Source of the DNA: Pantoea eucrina | Lineage (GTDB): Bacteria; Pseudomonadota; Gammaproteobacteria; Enterobacterales; Enterobacteriaceae | Reading direction: 5' to 3' | Length of the DNA: 45,141 nucleotides | NCBI RefSeq assembly: GCF_002095385.1 | Contig: NZ_MIPP01000032.1 | Span: 1-45,141 of the forward strand | Shown: positions 8,062 through 16,369 of the stretch, piece after piece | Position numbering within the stretch: the first letter of the stretch is position 1 | How the letters are laid out: each line of letters starts with the position of its first letter | Made by a program: the position numbers and the translations under genes | Notes under the pieces: generated by a model | Databases searched by the model: none | What the model was told of the DNA's origin: nothing | The model's input: only the letters and a program-made list of their open reading frames with translations

Positions 8062-9087
8062 TCAGCGCAGCGGCTGGCTCGACCCGCGCACGATCAGCTC
8101 GCCGGAAAACACCTGATCCCGTATCGGTGCATCGCTGCCGTCAATACGGGTGATCACCTGCTCCAGGGCCGCATAGCCAATCTGCCAGGTGGGCTGACGC
8201 AGCGTGGTAATGCCGACGCCGGCCAGCGCCGCCCATTCCAGTTCATCAAACCCCAGCAGGCCGATATCTTTACCCCAGACCAGCTCCAGGCGCTGGAGCG
8301 CCCGTGCCACCTGCAGCGTCAGGGCACCGTTGGCAGCTACCACGGCAACGCGTCTGCCGGCATGCCGCTGATAAAAGTCCAGCAGCGCCCGATCCAGAGG
8401 TTCTGGCTGGTGCAGCGGCACTTCCGCATTCTCCGCGATGGCGTCCGGCGCGGCACCTGCGGTGGCAAAAAAGGCGCGCAGGCGTTCGCGGCGGGTATTG
8501 ACGCTGCCCAGCGGCTCGCTGAGAAACAGCAGAGCGTTATAGCCATTATCCAGCAGATGACGCGTGGCGTTGCAGGCTGCTTCCTGGTTATTCAGCCCGA
8601 CAACATCGCAGGCGAACTCAGGAATTTTACGGTCGATCAATACCATTGGCAGCATTGACTGCTGCAGCCGGTTGAGTACCACTTCGTGCATACCGACCGC
8701 GTTAACTACAATGCCCTCAACCTGATAGCTGCTCAGCAGCTGCAGATAGTGCTGCTCCAGATCGACCTCATTGTTGGTGTTACACATCAGCAGCGTAAAT
8801 CCGCGGGCGCGGCAGGCTGCTTCAATGCCGCTCAGCACATCCACGGAATAGGGATTGGTGATATCTGCAATGATCAGGCCAATTAATCGCGTACGGCCAC
8901 GCTTCAGGCCGCGGGCCATCTGGCTGGGACGATAATTCAGCGCGTCAATCGCCTGCTCAATACGGGTTTTCAGATCGGGCGAAAGGAGATGTTCTTCCCC
9001 GTTCAGATAGCGGGAAACACTGGTTTTACCTGTATTTGCCGTGCGGGCAACATCGCTGATTGTGGCGCGTGGCGGCCTGGTTTTCAT
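8062..9087 (-). CDS. ptxS: LacI-family regulator, PtxS-like
   Basis: This 341-residue LacI/GalR-type repressor has an N-terminal helix-turn-helix (ATISDVARTANTGKTSVSRYLNG, about 8-30), a hinge with QMARGLKRGRTRLIGLI, and a periplasmic-binding-protein-like effector domain. CAGGAA sits 6-7 nt before the ATG. It lies directly upstream of kguE-kguK-kguT-ghrB in the same direction, exactly the arrangement of ptxS in pseudomonads, where PtxS responds to 2-ketogluconate. The palindrome at 7986-7999 is its likely target. The name rests on context and domain type; the effector is not proven. Confidence 0.78.
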   Translation of the reverse strand: MKTRPPRATISDVARTANTGKTSVSRYLNGEEHLLSPDLKTRIEQAIDALNYRPSQMARGLKRGRTRLIGLIIADITNPYSVDVLSGIEAACRARGFTLLMCNTNNEVDLEQHYLQLLSSYQVEGIVVNAVGMHEVVLNRLQQSMLPMVLIDRKIPEFACDVVGLNNQEAACNATRHLLDNGYNALLFLSEPLGSVNTRRERLRAFFATAGAAPDAIAENAEVPLHQPEPLDRALLDFYQRHAGRRVAVVAANGALTLQVARALQRLELVWGKDIGLLGFDELEWAALAGVGITTLRQPTWQIGYAALEQVITRIDGSDAPIRDQVFSGELIVRGSSQPLR

Positions 9088-9148
9088 TGCATATTCCTGA
9101 AAAGTTAAATCAGGCGAAGACTATCACAGCACGCGCGGCGCGCCATCA

Positions 9149-10144
9149 TCAGGCGTCAGCGGCAAGGCGCAAAACCGGCTGCCAGAGTGTCTGCAGCTCG
9201 GTGACCGGCCTGTCTGCCAGCAGCTGCAGCACCATCTCCGCCACACATTCGCCGATGCGCTGCTGAGAGATCTGCAGGATCACATTAACCGGATGGTCGA
9301 TAATCGAGTCATGGGGCAGACCGTCATAGACGTAGAGCGCGATCGCACGCGCACCGGAGAGCCGCTGCTGCTGCTGGAGCGCAATGGCTGCACCTTCGCC
9401 GAGCGTGCTGCAGTCGGTAATAATGGCCTGCGGCGGCGCAGGGTGACGCAGCCAGGCGAGCGTTTGCTGCAGTCCGGCACGGCGGGTAGGCGGCAGTGCC
9501 GCAACAAATTCTGCAGGCTGTGCGGCATCCCGCAGCGTATCGAGAAAGCCGCGGCGGCGATCGAGGATATAGGTGCCCGGCTCATCGGTACCGAGCCAGG
9601 CAAGCCGCGTCAGCCCCTGCTGCAGGGCGTGCCGCGCCGCCAGCTGCGCCCCCGCGTAGTTATCGTAGTCAAACCAGGCGTAGGGCTGCGGCAGCTCGCT
9701 GCGGCCGAGGGTAAGGAAGCGAAACCCTTTCTGCTGCAGGCGCTCCAGGCGGGCGTCGTGCGGAGTGGTATGGGTAACGATCAGCGCATCGAGTGCGCCG
9801 CTGCGCAGCATGCGCAATAAATTGCGCTGCTGATCGCGCGGTTTATCCGGCAGCAGCAGCAGGTCGATATCCTGACGCGCCAGGCACCGATCCAGCGTCA
9901 GCAGCATTTCACTGTAGTAGCTGTCGTTAAGCGAGGCGGTACTGACGGGTAATACCAGCCCGACGGCGTTTGCCCGGCCGGTTTTCAGACGGCGTGCCGC
10001 AATGTTTGGCCGATAACCGCGACGGCGTGCTTCATCCTGAATGCGTTGCCGGGTTGATTCCGCCACGTCGTCGTAGCCGTTCAGCGCGCGACTGACGGTG
10101 GTAACAGAGAGGCCAAGGGCGGCAGCGATCGCTTTGAGTGACAT
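9149..10144 (-). CDS. LacI-family transcriptional regulator of unknown effector
   Basis: This 331-residue LacI/GalR-family regulator has a helix-turn-helix at the extreme N-terminus (LKAIAAALGLSVTTVSRALNGYDDV) and a hinge ending AARRLKTGRANAVGLVLP. The effector domain contains the usual DNYAGAQLAARHAL motif. It lies 61 bp upstream of the ptxS-like gene in the same direction and could be read together with it. No dedicated structural gene is adjacent, so its regulon cannot be inferred. Three palindromic motifs lie in its upstream region (10213-10257) and may be its autoregulatory sites. Confidence 0.85.
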   Translation of the reverse strand: MSLKAIAAALGLSVTTVSRALNGYDDVAESTRQRIQDEARRRGYRPNIAARRLKTGRANAVGLVLPVSTASLNDSYYSEMLLTLDRCLARQDIDLLLLPDKPRDQQRNLLRMLRSGALDALIVTHTTPHDARLERLQQKGFRFLTLGRSELPQPYAWFDYDNYAGAQLAARHALQQGLTRLAWLGTDEPGTYILDRRRGFLDTLRDAAQPAEFVAALPPTRRAGLQQTLAWLRHPAPPQAIITDCSTLGEGAAIALQQQQRLSGARAIALYVYDGLPHDSIIDHPVNVILQISQQRIGECVAEMVLQLLADRPVTELQTLWQPVLRLAADA

Positions 10145-10212
10145 GGGCGTATCCGACCGGTTGAGTTTTTGTCACGCTGGTATAAGCCAGTGTAGTCTTC
10201 AGAGAGCGGGGG

Positions 10213-10257
10213 CAGTATATACTGTTTTCTGGAATGGTTTCCAGTTATTTCCGGAAA
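10213..10257 (-). promoter_or_regulatory. palindrome cluster upstream of the LacI-family regulator gene
   Basis: Three motifs lie close together: CAGTATATACTG (10213-10224, perfect), CTGGAATGGTTTCCAG (10229-10244, 6-bp arms around TGGT) and TTTCCGGAAA (10248-10257, perfect). On the minus strand TGGAAA and TATACT are 18 bp apart and could form a sigma70 promoter overlapping these sites. Autoregulation by the downstream LacI-family protein is an inference. Confidence 0.45.
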
Positions 10258-10267
10258 GTGTCAGAAA

Positions 10268-10289
10268 CCGGCCTGCGGGTGCAGGCCGG
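10268..10289 (-). terminator. hairpin after yiaD
   Basis: CCGGCCTGC and GCAGGCCGG form a perfect 9-bp stem around a 4-nt loop just past the yiaD stop; on the minus strand it is followed by only a short TTTCT tract. Confidence 0.65.
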
Positions 10290-10297
10290 CAGGCTGT

Positions 10298-10963
10298 TTA
10301 GTTCAGCGGACTGAGGGTGATCTCAACGCGACGGTTCTGCGCTTTGCCCTCTTCAGTGCTGTTGCTGGCAACCGGGTTATCCGGTCCCATGCCCTGCGTG
10401 CGCAGGCGATTCTGCGCTACGCCCTGAAGCACCAGTGCGCTGGCCACGCTTTCGGCACGCTGCTGCGACAGACGCATATTCAGCGCGCGTGAACCGGTGC
10501 TGTCGGTATAGCCGACAACGTTAACGGCGGTTTTTGGATACTCTTTCAGCACCATAGCCACGCCGCTCAGGGTGTTGGCGCCGGCCGTTTTCAGCGTTGC
10601 GCTGCTGGAGTCAAAGGTGACATTGTTTGGCATATTCAGAACAATGTTGTCGCCCTGACGGGTTACGCTGACGCCCGTACCGCGCATTTTGTCGCGCAGT
10701 TTCGCTTCCTGAACATCCATGTAATACCCCACGCCGCCGCCCAGCGCCGCACCGGATGCCGCGCCAATCAGCGCGCCCTTTTTACGATCTTTTTTAGAGG
10801 AGGAGAGCACGCCTACTCCGGCACCGACCACGGCACCCAGACCCGCACCAATTCCGGACTTACCCGCCTGCGATTCGCCGGTATAAGGATTGGTAGTACA
10901 ACCCGACAGCGCAAGGCTGCCGCTTACAAACAAGGCCAGCGTCAGAGCACGCTTTTTCATCAT
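10298..10963 (-). CDS. yiaD: OmpA-family outer-membrane lipoprotein YiaD
   Basis: This 221-residue lipoprotein has a signal peptide ending in the lipobox LSGC, then CTTNPYTGE, a glycine-zipper segment (GAGLGAVVGAGVGVL and GAASGAALGGGVGYYMD) and a C-terminal OmpA-like peptidoglycan-binding domain (NVVGYTDSTGSRALNMRLSQQRAESVASAL). It is nearly the same as E. coli YiaD over its length. GAGGG precedes two adjacent ATGs (10963 and 10960); either could start. YiaD is linked to BamD suppression in E. coli, but its normal role is unclear. It stands alone between tag and the LacI-type gene. Confidence 0.95.
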   Translation of the reverse strand: MMKKRALTLALFVSGSLALSGCTTNPYTGESQAGKSGIGAGLGAVVGAGVGVLSSSKKDRKKGALIGAASGAALGGGVGYYMDVQEAKLRDKMRGTGVSVTRQGDNIVLNMPNNVTFDSSSATLKTAGANTLSGVAMVLKEYPKTAVNVVGYTDSTGSRALNMRLSQQRAESVASALVLQGVAQNRLRTQGMGPDNPVASNSTEEGKAQNRRVEITLSPLN

Positions 10964-11068
10964 CAGTCCCTCAATATACTTATGGGTAACACTCCCGGAA
11001 GGCCACTATTATGCCGTTCAAAGATGGGGAAATTCGTGAGGCCGAATCTGAAAATGTAAATTTTTGCG

Positions 11069-11629
11069 TTAAAGATTATCGGGATGGCGGAAACAGGTGG
11101 TTTGATGATCGTTAATCAGCCCGCAGGCCTGCATAAATGCGTGGCATATTGTCGGACCGATAAATTTGAAGCCGCGCTGCTTCAGGGCCTTAGAGAGCGC
11201 CATCGCCGGTTCAGAAGTGACCGGTGCCTGCCGGTAATCGGCATAATGGTGCAAAATGGGGCGATCGTTCACAAATGACCAGATAAAGCGGGAAAAATCG
11301 TCGCCTGTTGCTTCCATCGCCAGCAGGGCGCGTGCGTTCTGCACAATCGCTTCCAGCTTGCCGCGATGGCGGATCACTCCGCTCTCCTGCATCAGACGGC
11401 TGATATCCGCTTCGTCCATTCGCGCGACGGTGGCCGGATCGAAATCATGAAACGCCCGGCGGTAATTTTCGCGCTTTTTCAGCACGGTGATCCAGGAGAG
11501 ACCCGCCTGCTGCCCTTCAAGGCAGAGCATCTCAAACAGGGCGCGCCTTTCTCTTTGCGCAACCCCCCATTCACGGTCGTGATAACGCACGTAAAGCGGA
11601 TCTGCGGTTACCCAGCCACATCGCTGCAT
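11069..11629 (-). CDS. tag: DNA-3-methyladenine glycosylase I
   Basis: This base-excision repair enzyme removes 3-methyladenine from alkylated DNA. The 186-residue protein starts MQRCGWVTADPLYVRYHDREWG and contains LFEMLCLEGQQAGLSWITVLKKRENYR, the family signature. Cys4, His17, His175 and Cys179 match the zinc ligands of the E. coli enzyme. The start at 11629 is preferred over 11668 because AGGGAG lies 6 nt upstream and the family N-terminus begins here. Confidence 0.96.
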   Translation of the reverse strand: MQRCGWVTADPLYVRYHDREWGVAQRERRALFEMLCLEGQQAGLSWITVLKKRENYRRAFHDFDPATVARMDEADISRLMQESGVIRHRGKLEAIVQNARALLAMEATGDDFSRFIWSFVNDRPILHHYADYRQAPVTSEPAMALSKALKQRGFKFIGPTICHAFMQACGLINDHQTTCFRHPDNL

Positions 11630-11757
11630 GCTCTGCTCCCTGTTTCTGCTACGAACGTTCAGCGGCAAGGCTGAAAACCGGCACCAAATGAGAAGCGCGA
11701 TAAGTCGGGTGAAATATACTAAGCACGCTAATTATTTTATCATTTGGTTACATTATA

Positions 11758-12420
11758 ATGCGTGAACATATTACTCTTATTAGCCGCGAGATGGCGGCCT
11801 TTCTCATCAGTGGATTGCTTCTGGTTTTCTGTATGGCGATGGTATATATCGACGTCGCCTGGATGCACAACGCATTACACGAAACGTCGTTTACTGAAAT
11901 CACGCAGGCCGTGATGCTGACTCTGCTTGCTGCGCTGTTCTTCCGCGCCGCGTCGCAGCGACCTGAGCAGCGCAGCGCGCTGATTCTGGTGGGTGGATTC
12001 TACAGTTGCATGCTGATACGCGAACTCGATTATCTGTTTGATCTTATCCGGCACGGTGCCTGGCTCTGGTTTGCGCTCGCGACCACCGCCGCGTCACTGG
12101 CGCTGGCGCTGCGTACCCCGGCGCAGATCCTGCCTGGTCTCGCTGCGCTGCTGCAGCACCGCAGCTGGCAGATGATGGCCGCAGGCTTACTGGCCATACT
12201 GGTGTTTTCCCGGCTATTCGGTATGCATCAGCTCTGGCAGCAGCTGATGATGGAGGGGTATAACCGGGTCGTGAAGAATATGGCCGAAGAGGGCTGCGAA
12301 CTCTTTGGTTACACTCTCTGCCTTATCGCATCGCTGCGTTATCTGTGGCAGACGCATACGGCGCAGGCGTCTCTGCCCCGCGATAGCGTCTCGCCTGTGC
12401 TGAGCCGCGCTGCACGCTGA
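11758..12420 (+). CDS. unrecognised multi-pass inner-membrane protein
   Basis: This 220-residue hydrophobic protein has about six predicted membrane segments, for example AFLISGLLLVFCMAMVYI near the N-terminus and MMAAGLLAILVFSRLFG near residue 145. A conserved-looking polar stretch, MAEEGCELFGYTLCL, lies near the C-terminus. I do not recognise the family. A TATAAT (11754-11759) overlaps the ATG and no Shine-Dalgarno is seen, so the true start may be the ATG at 11791, or transcription may start from TATACT at 11715-11720. It is divergent from tag and upstream of dnaT. Confidence 0.75.
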   Translation: MREHITLISREMAAFLISGLLLVFCMAMVYIDVAWMHNALHETSFTEITQAVMLTLLAALFFRAASQRPEQRSALILVGGFYSCMLIRELDYLFDLIRHGAWLWFALATTAASLALALRTPAQILPGLAALLQHRSWQMMAAGLLAILVFSRLFGMHQLWQQLMMEGYNRVVKNMAEEGCELFGYTLCLIASLRYLWQTHTAQASLPRDSVSPVLSRAAR

Positions 12421-12520
12421 TTCCTGCCTTTTATGACGATCCCCGGTGCTAAAACAGGTACACTGTCTCTCTGGCGCCGGGTTATCTGGCGCCCCGAAAT
12501 GCTCAACGTCAGGTCTCTTC

Positions 12521-13057
12521 ATGTCCGTAAAAATCTTATCTTCAACGCTGGCCGGGCTGGACAGCTTCTGCCGCGATCCGCTTGCCGCACTGCACCAGGC
12601 CGATAACGGTACGCTGGCCGTGCTGCAGGATAACGTGCCCGCTTTTTATGCGCTGACGCCGCAGCGCCTGGCAGCGCTGCTGGCGCTGGAGGCGGCAGCC
12701 CGGCAGCCCAGCGATGTCGCGCTGGATGACACTCTGTTTCAGCCGGATAGCGCCGCGCTGGCTATCCCGGCGGGTAAGTTTGCCATGTATCAGGGCTGGC
12801 AGCCCGACAGCGACTTTCAGCGTCAGGCCGCCATATGGGGCGTGGCGCTCAGCGAGCCGGTGACGCCCGCTGAGCTGGCTACCTTTGTAGCTTACTGGCA
12901 GGCAGAAGGGCGGCCTTTTCATCATGTGCAGTGGCAGCAGAAGCTGGCGCGCAGCGTGCAGATGCATCGTGCCGGCAATGGGGGCCAGCCAAAGCGCGAT
13001 ATTACGCGTATCGACAATACTGATTACGATATTCCCGATGGTTTCCGAGGTGAGTAA
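12521..13057 (+). CDS. dnaT: primosomal protein DnaT
   Basis: DnaT (primosomal protein i) acts with PriA and PriB to bring DnaB-DnaC onto stalled forks. The 178-residue protein shares VPAFYALTPQRLAALLALE, SDVALDDTLFQ, GKFAMYQGWQPDSDF and FHHVQWQQKLARSVQ with E. coli DnaT (179 residues). The N-terminal third is the most divergent part. AGG lies 7 nt before the ATG at 12521. Its stop overlaps the dnaC start (TAATG), so the two are translationally coupled. Confidence 0.95.
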   Translation: MSVKILSSTLAGLDSFCRDPLAALHQADNGTLAVLQDNVPAFYALTPQRLAALLALEAAARQPSDVALDDTLFQPDSAALAIPAGKFAMYQGWQPDSDFQRQAAIWGVALSEPVTPAELATFVAYWQAEGRPFHHVQWQQKLARSVQMHRAGNGGQPKRDITRIDNTDYDIPDGFRGE

Positions 13058-13797
13058 TGAAAACGCCAACCGATCTTTTCAATCGCCTGAAAAAAATCAT
13101 GCCGAAAGAGGTGCAGCCAAAATTCAAAAATGGCGCTGAGCTGCTGGCGTGGAATCAGGAGCAGGGCCGTCTGCGCTCAGAAGCGATAATACGTGAGAAC
13201 CGCGCCATGAAGATGCAGCGCATTATGGGCCGCTCCGGTATTCGCGAACTGCATATGAACTGCTCTTTTGACAACTATCGCGTAGAGAATGACGGGCAGC
13301 GCAAAGCGCTGGCGCTGGCGCGCGAGTACGCGGCCGGATTTGAGAACAGTATTGCCAGCTTTGTGTTTACCGGCCGTCCCGGCACCGGAAAGAATCATCT
13401 GGCGGCGGCGATCGGGAATGATCTGATCATTCGCGGCAGGAGCGTCCTGATTGTGACGGTGGCCGATTTGATGTCCAGCATGAAGGGTACGTTCAGCGGC
13501 GGCAGCGATATCACGGAAGAGCGGCTGCTGCAGGATCTTACGCAGGTTGATCTGCTGGTGATCGATGAGATCGGCATGCAGAGTGAATCGCGCTACGAAA
13601 AAGTGATTATTAATCAGATTGTCGATCGGCGCTCCTCTTCAAAACGCCCTACCGGCATGCTCTCTAATCTTGACCCGGCAGGAATGAACAGCCTGCTGGG
13701 CGAGCGCGTAATGGACCGGATGCGGCTGGGAAACAGCCTGTGGGTACGCTTCGACTGGGAGAGCTACCGCAGCCGCGTGCGCGGTGATGAATATTGA
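13057..13797 (+). CDS. dnaC: replicative helicase loader DnaC
   Basis: DnaC is the AAA+ loader that places DnaB helicase on single-stranded DNA at origins and restarting forks. The 246-residue protein has Walker A GRPGTGKN (106-113), Walker B LLVIDEIG (166-173) and the near-invariant segment YEKVIINQIVDRRSSSKRPTGMLSN. RVMDRMRLGNSLWV follows near the C-terminus. The N-terminal helicase-binding region also matches (ENRAMKMQRI). Its ATG overlaps the dnaT stop by one base. In E. coli dnaTC lies elsewhere, at about 99 minutes, so the locus is rearranged. Confidence 0.97.
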   Translation: MKTPTDLFNRLKKIMPKEVQPKFKNGAELLAWNQEQGRLRSEAIIRENRAMKMQRIMGRSGIRELHMNCSFDNYRVENDGQRKALALAREYAAGFENSIASFVFTGRPGTGKNHLAAAIGNDLIIRGRSVLIVTVADLMSSMKGTFSGGSDITEERLLQDLTQVDLLVIDEIGMQSESRYEKVIINQIVDRRSSSKRPTGMLSNLDPAGMNSLLGERVMDRMRLGNSLWVRFDWESYRSRVRGDEY

Positions 13798-13890
13798 TAG
13801 CTGAAACGGGTAAACTGCGCGGCCGCCTGCGCGCCCGGGTGATGCCGGGCTGCTAAACTGAACCGTATCTCATCCTCAGGTGAAGGCGCC

Positions 13891-15024
13891 ATGAAAGCAG
13901 CCGGTAAAGGACCAGCGGTACTTCGACTGAATAATCTGAAGCGGGTCATGGCGCAGCTGCGCTCCGCCCGCATCACCTCCCGTCAGGACATCGCCCGGGC
14001 GCTGGATCTGAGCAAAAACACGGTTTCACTGATTATCGACGACCTGCTGGCGCAGGGGCTGGTGCGCGAGCTGGGGCCGGTCAGCGTGACGGCGGCAGGA
14101 CGGCCCAAAATTGAGATCGCCCTGCGGCCGGAAAAACTGAAAAGCGCTGGCATCATGGTAGCGCGACAGACAATCCACTGGCAGGTACGCGACTACTTCT
14201 CACAGGTTATTGCGGAACAGACGTGGCGCACCGAAACGGCCGCCCCGGAGCGGCTGCTGCAGGAACTGGCTGAAGTGTGTCAGACATTATGCGCCGCGCA
14301 TCCGGAGCTGACAGGGATTGCGATTGGTCTGCCGGGCATTATCGATTCACAGCGCGGCTTTGTGCACTTCTCTGCGCCGCTTGGCTGGGAGAACGTGGCG
14401 GTGCTGGCACCGCTGCAACGCTGCGTCAGCCTGCCGCTGCTGGTGCTCAACAACGTCAAGGCAGCCGCGCTGCTCTCTGTACAGCAGCTGCAGCTCAGTA
14501 AGGCGCAGAGCCATTTTTATCTGCGTATTGCGGAGGGCGTGGGCGGCGCGCTGATCGATCGCGGCGCGCTGTATACCGGCAGCAGCTGGACCGCCGGTGA
14601 AATCGGCCATCTGCGGATGCAGCGCGAGGGGCAGCTTTGCAGCTGCGGCCGCCGGGGGTGCCTGGAGACGCTGATCGGTCAGCCCGCCATTCAGCAGCAG
14701 CTGAGCAAACGCAAGCCGGGCCTGCGCTGGCAGCAGGGTGAGAGTGAACCTTCACTGTTTAATCCGCTGATGAGCGAAGCGGGCGAGCATCTTGGTTTTG
14801 CGCTGAGTCAGGTCATGCAGCTGGTTAACCCGGCCTGTATCATTATTGACGCGCCGTGGAACAGCTCAGCTGTTTTCAGGGAGGCGGTACAGCAGACGAT
14901 GCAGGCCAGTACGCTGGCGTTCACCCACGCGCATACGACGCTCCATTTTCTGGCGCAGCGCCTTGAGCCGGCCCAGGGTCTGGCTCTGGCGGTTATTGCG
15001 CAGTATGAGCAGGCAGATTATTAA
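13891..15024 (+). CDS. ROK-family transcriptional regulator (NagC/Mlc/XylR type)
   Basis: The 377-residue protein has an N-terminal winged helix (SRQDIARALDLSKNTVSLIIDDLLAQGLV, about 30-58) fused to a ROK domain. It has EIGH at 237-240 and a zinc motif CSCGRRGC at 250-257. The ROK kinase catalytic Asp is replaced (LNNVKAAA rather than ND), which fits a sugar-responsive regulator without kinase activity. Its sugar and target are unknown; the neighbouring acyltransferase, EpsG-like and esterase genes are possible but unproven targets. AAGG sits about 4 nt before the ATG. Confidence 0.85.
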   Translation: MKAAGKGPAVLRLNNLKRVMAQLRSARITSRQDIARALDLSKNTVSLIIDDLLAQGLVRELGPVSVTAAGRPKIEIALRPEKLKSAGIMVARQTIHWQVRDYFSQVIAEQTWRTETAAPERLLQELAEVCQTLCAAHPELTGIAIGLPGIIDSQRGFVHFSAPLGWENVAVLAPLQRCVSLPLLVLNNVKAAALLSVQQLQLSKAQSHFYLRIAEGVGGALIDRGALYTGSSWTAGEIGHLRMQREGQLCSCGRRGCLETLIGQPAIQQQLSKRKPGLRWQQGESEPSLFNPLMSEAGEHLGFALSQVMQLVNPACIIIDAPWNSSAVFREAVQQTMQASTLAFTHAHTTLHFLAQRLEPAQGLALAVIAQYEQADY

Positions 15025-15058
15025 CGCCGTGCACCCTTCTTTTTACCTCATCGCAGGT

Positions 15059-15080
15059 CAGGCCACCCGCAGGTGGCCTG
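15059..15080. terminator. hairpin between convergent ROK regulator and acyltransferase genes
   Basis: CAGGCCACC and GGTGGCCTG form a perfect 9-bp stem with loop CGCA. It lies between two converging genes, but there is no T-run on either side, so termination strength is uncertain. Confidence 0.5.
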
Positions 15081-15089
15081 CTGGCTGAT

Positions 15090-16127
15090 TCAGTCGCGGG
15101 CAGCAGCCGGTGGTACGATGGAAGGCGGTGTATGATGCGCCCGTTTCAGGAAGCGGCTCTCCAGCAGGGTCCATGAGGTCCACGCCAGCGCCAGAGTGAT
15201 GACGATAGTCAGAAGCAGGCCAGCAAAGGCGTTGGCGCTGAACACGCCGAAGTGCTGCAGTACCTGAATAATCGGCCAGTGATAAAGGTACATGCCATAA
15301 GAAAGATCGCCAAACTGGCTGATTTTTATCTCACGACACAGGCTGGTACAGCAGAAAATCACCACTGAAGAGAACGCGACCGGCTCAATAAGAAACGCAT
15401 ACTCGCTGCGTTTGCATAGCAGCCATGCCGCCATCGACACCAGCGTAATCAGCTTCAGCCGATCAAAAGCGGGCTTGTGTATCGCCAGCAGGCTGCCAAA
15501 GAAAAAGTACGAGGAGAGGGCGACAAACTGCTTCGCCAGCGTATCGGCTTTGGGGCCGCTATAGACAGAGGTGAAATAGAAGAACCAGGCGCAGGAGATG
15601 ATGAAAATGGCGCCCCAGACTTTCAGCGGATTACGCTTCATCAGCGGAACGATAAACGGTAACAGCACATAGAGCGTCAGTTCCGCTTTGATCGTCCAGA
15701 GTGAGCCATCCATCGGCTGGTTTGGATTATCGGTAAACACACCCGGCAGTGAAGCCTGAATAAAATTCAGAAAGGTAAAGTTTGCCACCAGATACTTAAT
15801 AGTTTCACGATGTTTCAGAAAATCCATTAGCGGCAATGTCGTCAGACACAGGCCAATGGTAAAACACATCAAAATCACAAATATATAAGCGGGCAGGATG
15901 CGCTGGGCGCGCTTAATAAAATAAGAGTTCAGCGAGCGGCTTCTTAAGTAACTTTTTGCAATAAGAAATCCGCTTATTGCAAAAAATCCTTTCACAGCAA
16001 AATCGCTATTCAGATAATGTGCAAGGAAACGAATATCGGCATTTCTGGTGACTTCAGCTGAGTGTACCAGCAAAACGATAAAGGCAAGCGAAAGCCTGAC
16101 AATATCAAAATTATTTTTTTCGTTCAT
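15090..16127 (-). CDS. acyltransferase family 3 membrane protein (polysaccharide O-acylation type)
   Basis: This 345-residue integral membrane protein of the acyltransferase-3 (OafA/YrhL) family has about ten membrane helices. The N-terminal signature FDIVRLSLAFIVLLVHSAEV contains the catalytic-type His, and VKGFFAISGFLIAKSYLRSRS with KRAQRILPAYIFV follows. Such proteins acetylate cell-surface polysaccharides or lipids; the acceptor here is unknown. The upstream 240 bp are AT-rich and the Shine-Dalgarno is weak. Together with the EpsG-like gene and the esterase it forms an accessory patch between dnaC and wecH. Confidence 0.85.
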   Translation of the reverse strand: MNEKNNFDIVRLSLAFIVLLVHSAEVTRNADIRFLAHYLNSDFAVKGFFAISGFLIAKSYLRSRSLNSYFIKRAQRILPAYIFVILMCFTIGLCLTTLPLMDFLKHRETIKYLVANFTFLNFIQASLPGVFTDNPNQPMDGSLWTIKAELTLYVLLPFIVPLMKRNPLKVWGAIFIISCAWFFYFTSVYSGPKADTLAKQFVALSSYFFFGSLLAIHKPAFDRLKLITLVSMAAWLLCKRSEYAFLIEPVAFSSVVIFCCTSLCREIKISQFGDLSYGMYLYHWPIIQVLQHFGVFSANAFAGLLLTIVITLALAWTSWTLLESRFLKRAHHTPPSIVPPAAARD

Positions 16128-16216
16128 ATCAGCATTCTTTTTAATGGGATAACAACGCGCTGTAATAATAATTAAAGCGCCTGTATCGGATGGTGTTCTG
16201 ATTAAAAGCGTTAAGC

Positions 16217-16230
16217 TCTGCCGCGGCAGA
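16217..16230. repeat. 14-bp perfect palindrome upstream of the acyltransferase gene
   Basis: TCTGCCGCGGCAGA is perfectly self-complementary and lies in an otherwise AT-rich spacer, 90 bp upstream of the acyltransferase start. It could be a regulator site; no family can be assigned. Confidence 0.4.
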
Positions 16231-16337
16231 TGTAAACTATTAGAGTTTTAAACGATAGAAAAATCAAGCGATGTATAAGCGCGGCGTAATATTCAGAATT
16301 TCCCTGGTATGGTGGAAAAAAGAGGTTATAAATAAAA

Positions 16338-16366
16338 AACGCTAACCAGTTGGTTAGCGTTTTTAA
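16338..16366 (-). terminator. terminator of the EpsG-like gene
   Basis: Eleven-bp arms (AACGCTAACCA, 16338-16348, and TGGTTAGCGTT, 16351-16361) are flanked by A-runs and T-runs on the two sides. The hairpin ends 4 bp before the EpsG-like stop codon and could work in both directions. Confidence 0.85.
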
Positions 16367-16369
16367 CAA

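Noticed and set aside
10229..10244. CTG-N10-CAG motif as a LexA box
   Set aside because: The core is not the alternating AT of LexA sites and the downstream gene is a LacI-family regulator, so a regulator-specific operator is more likely.
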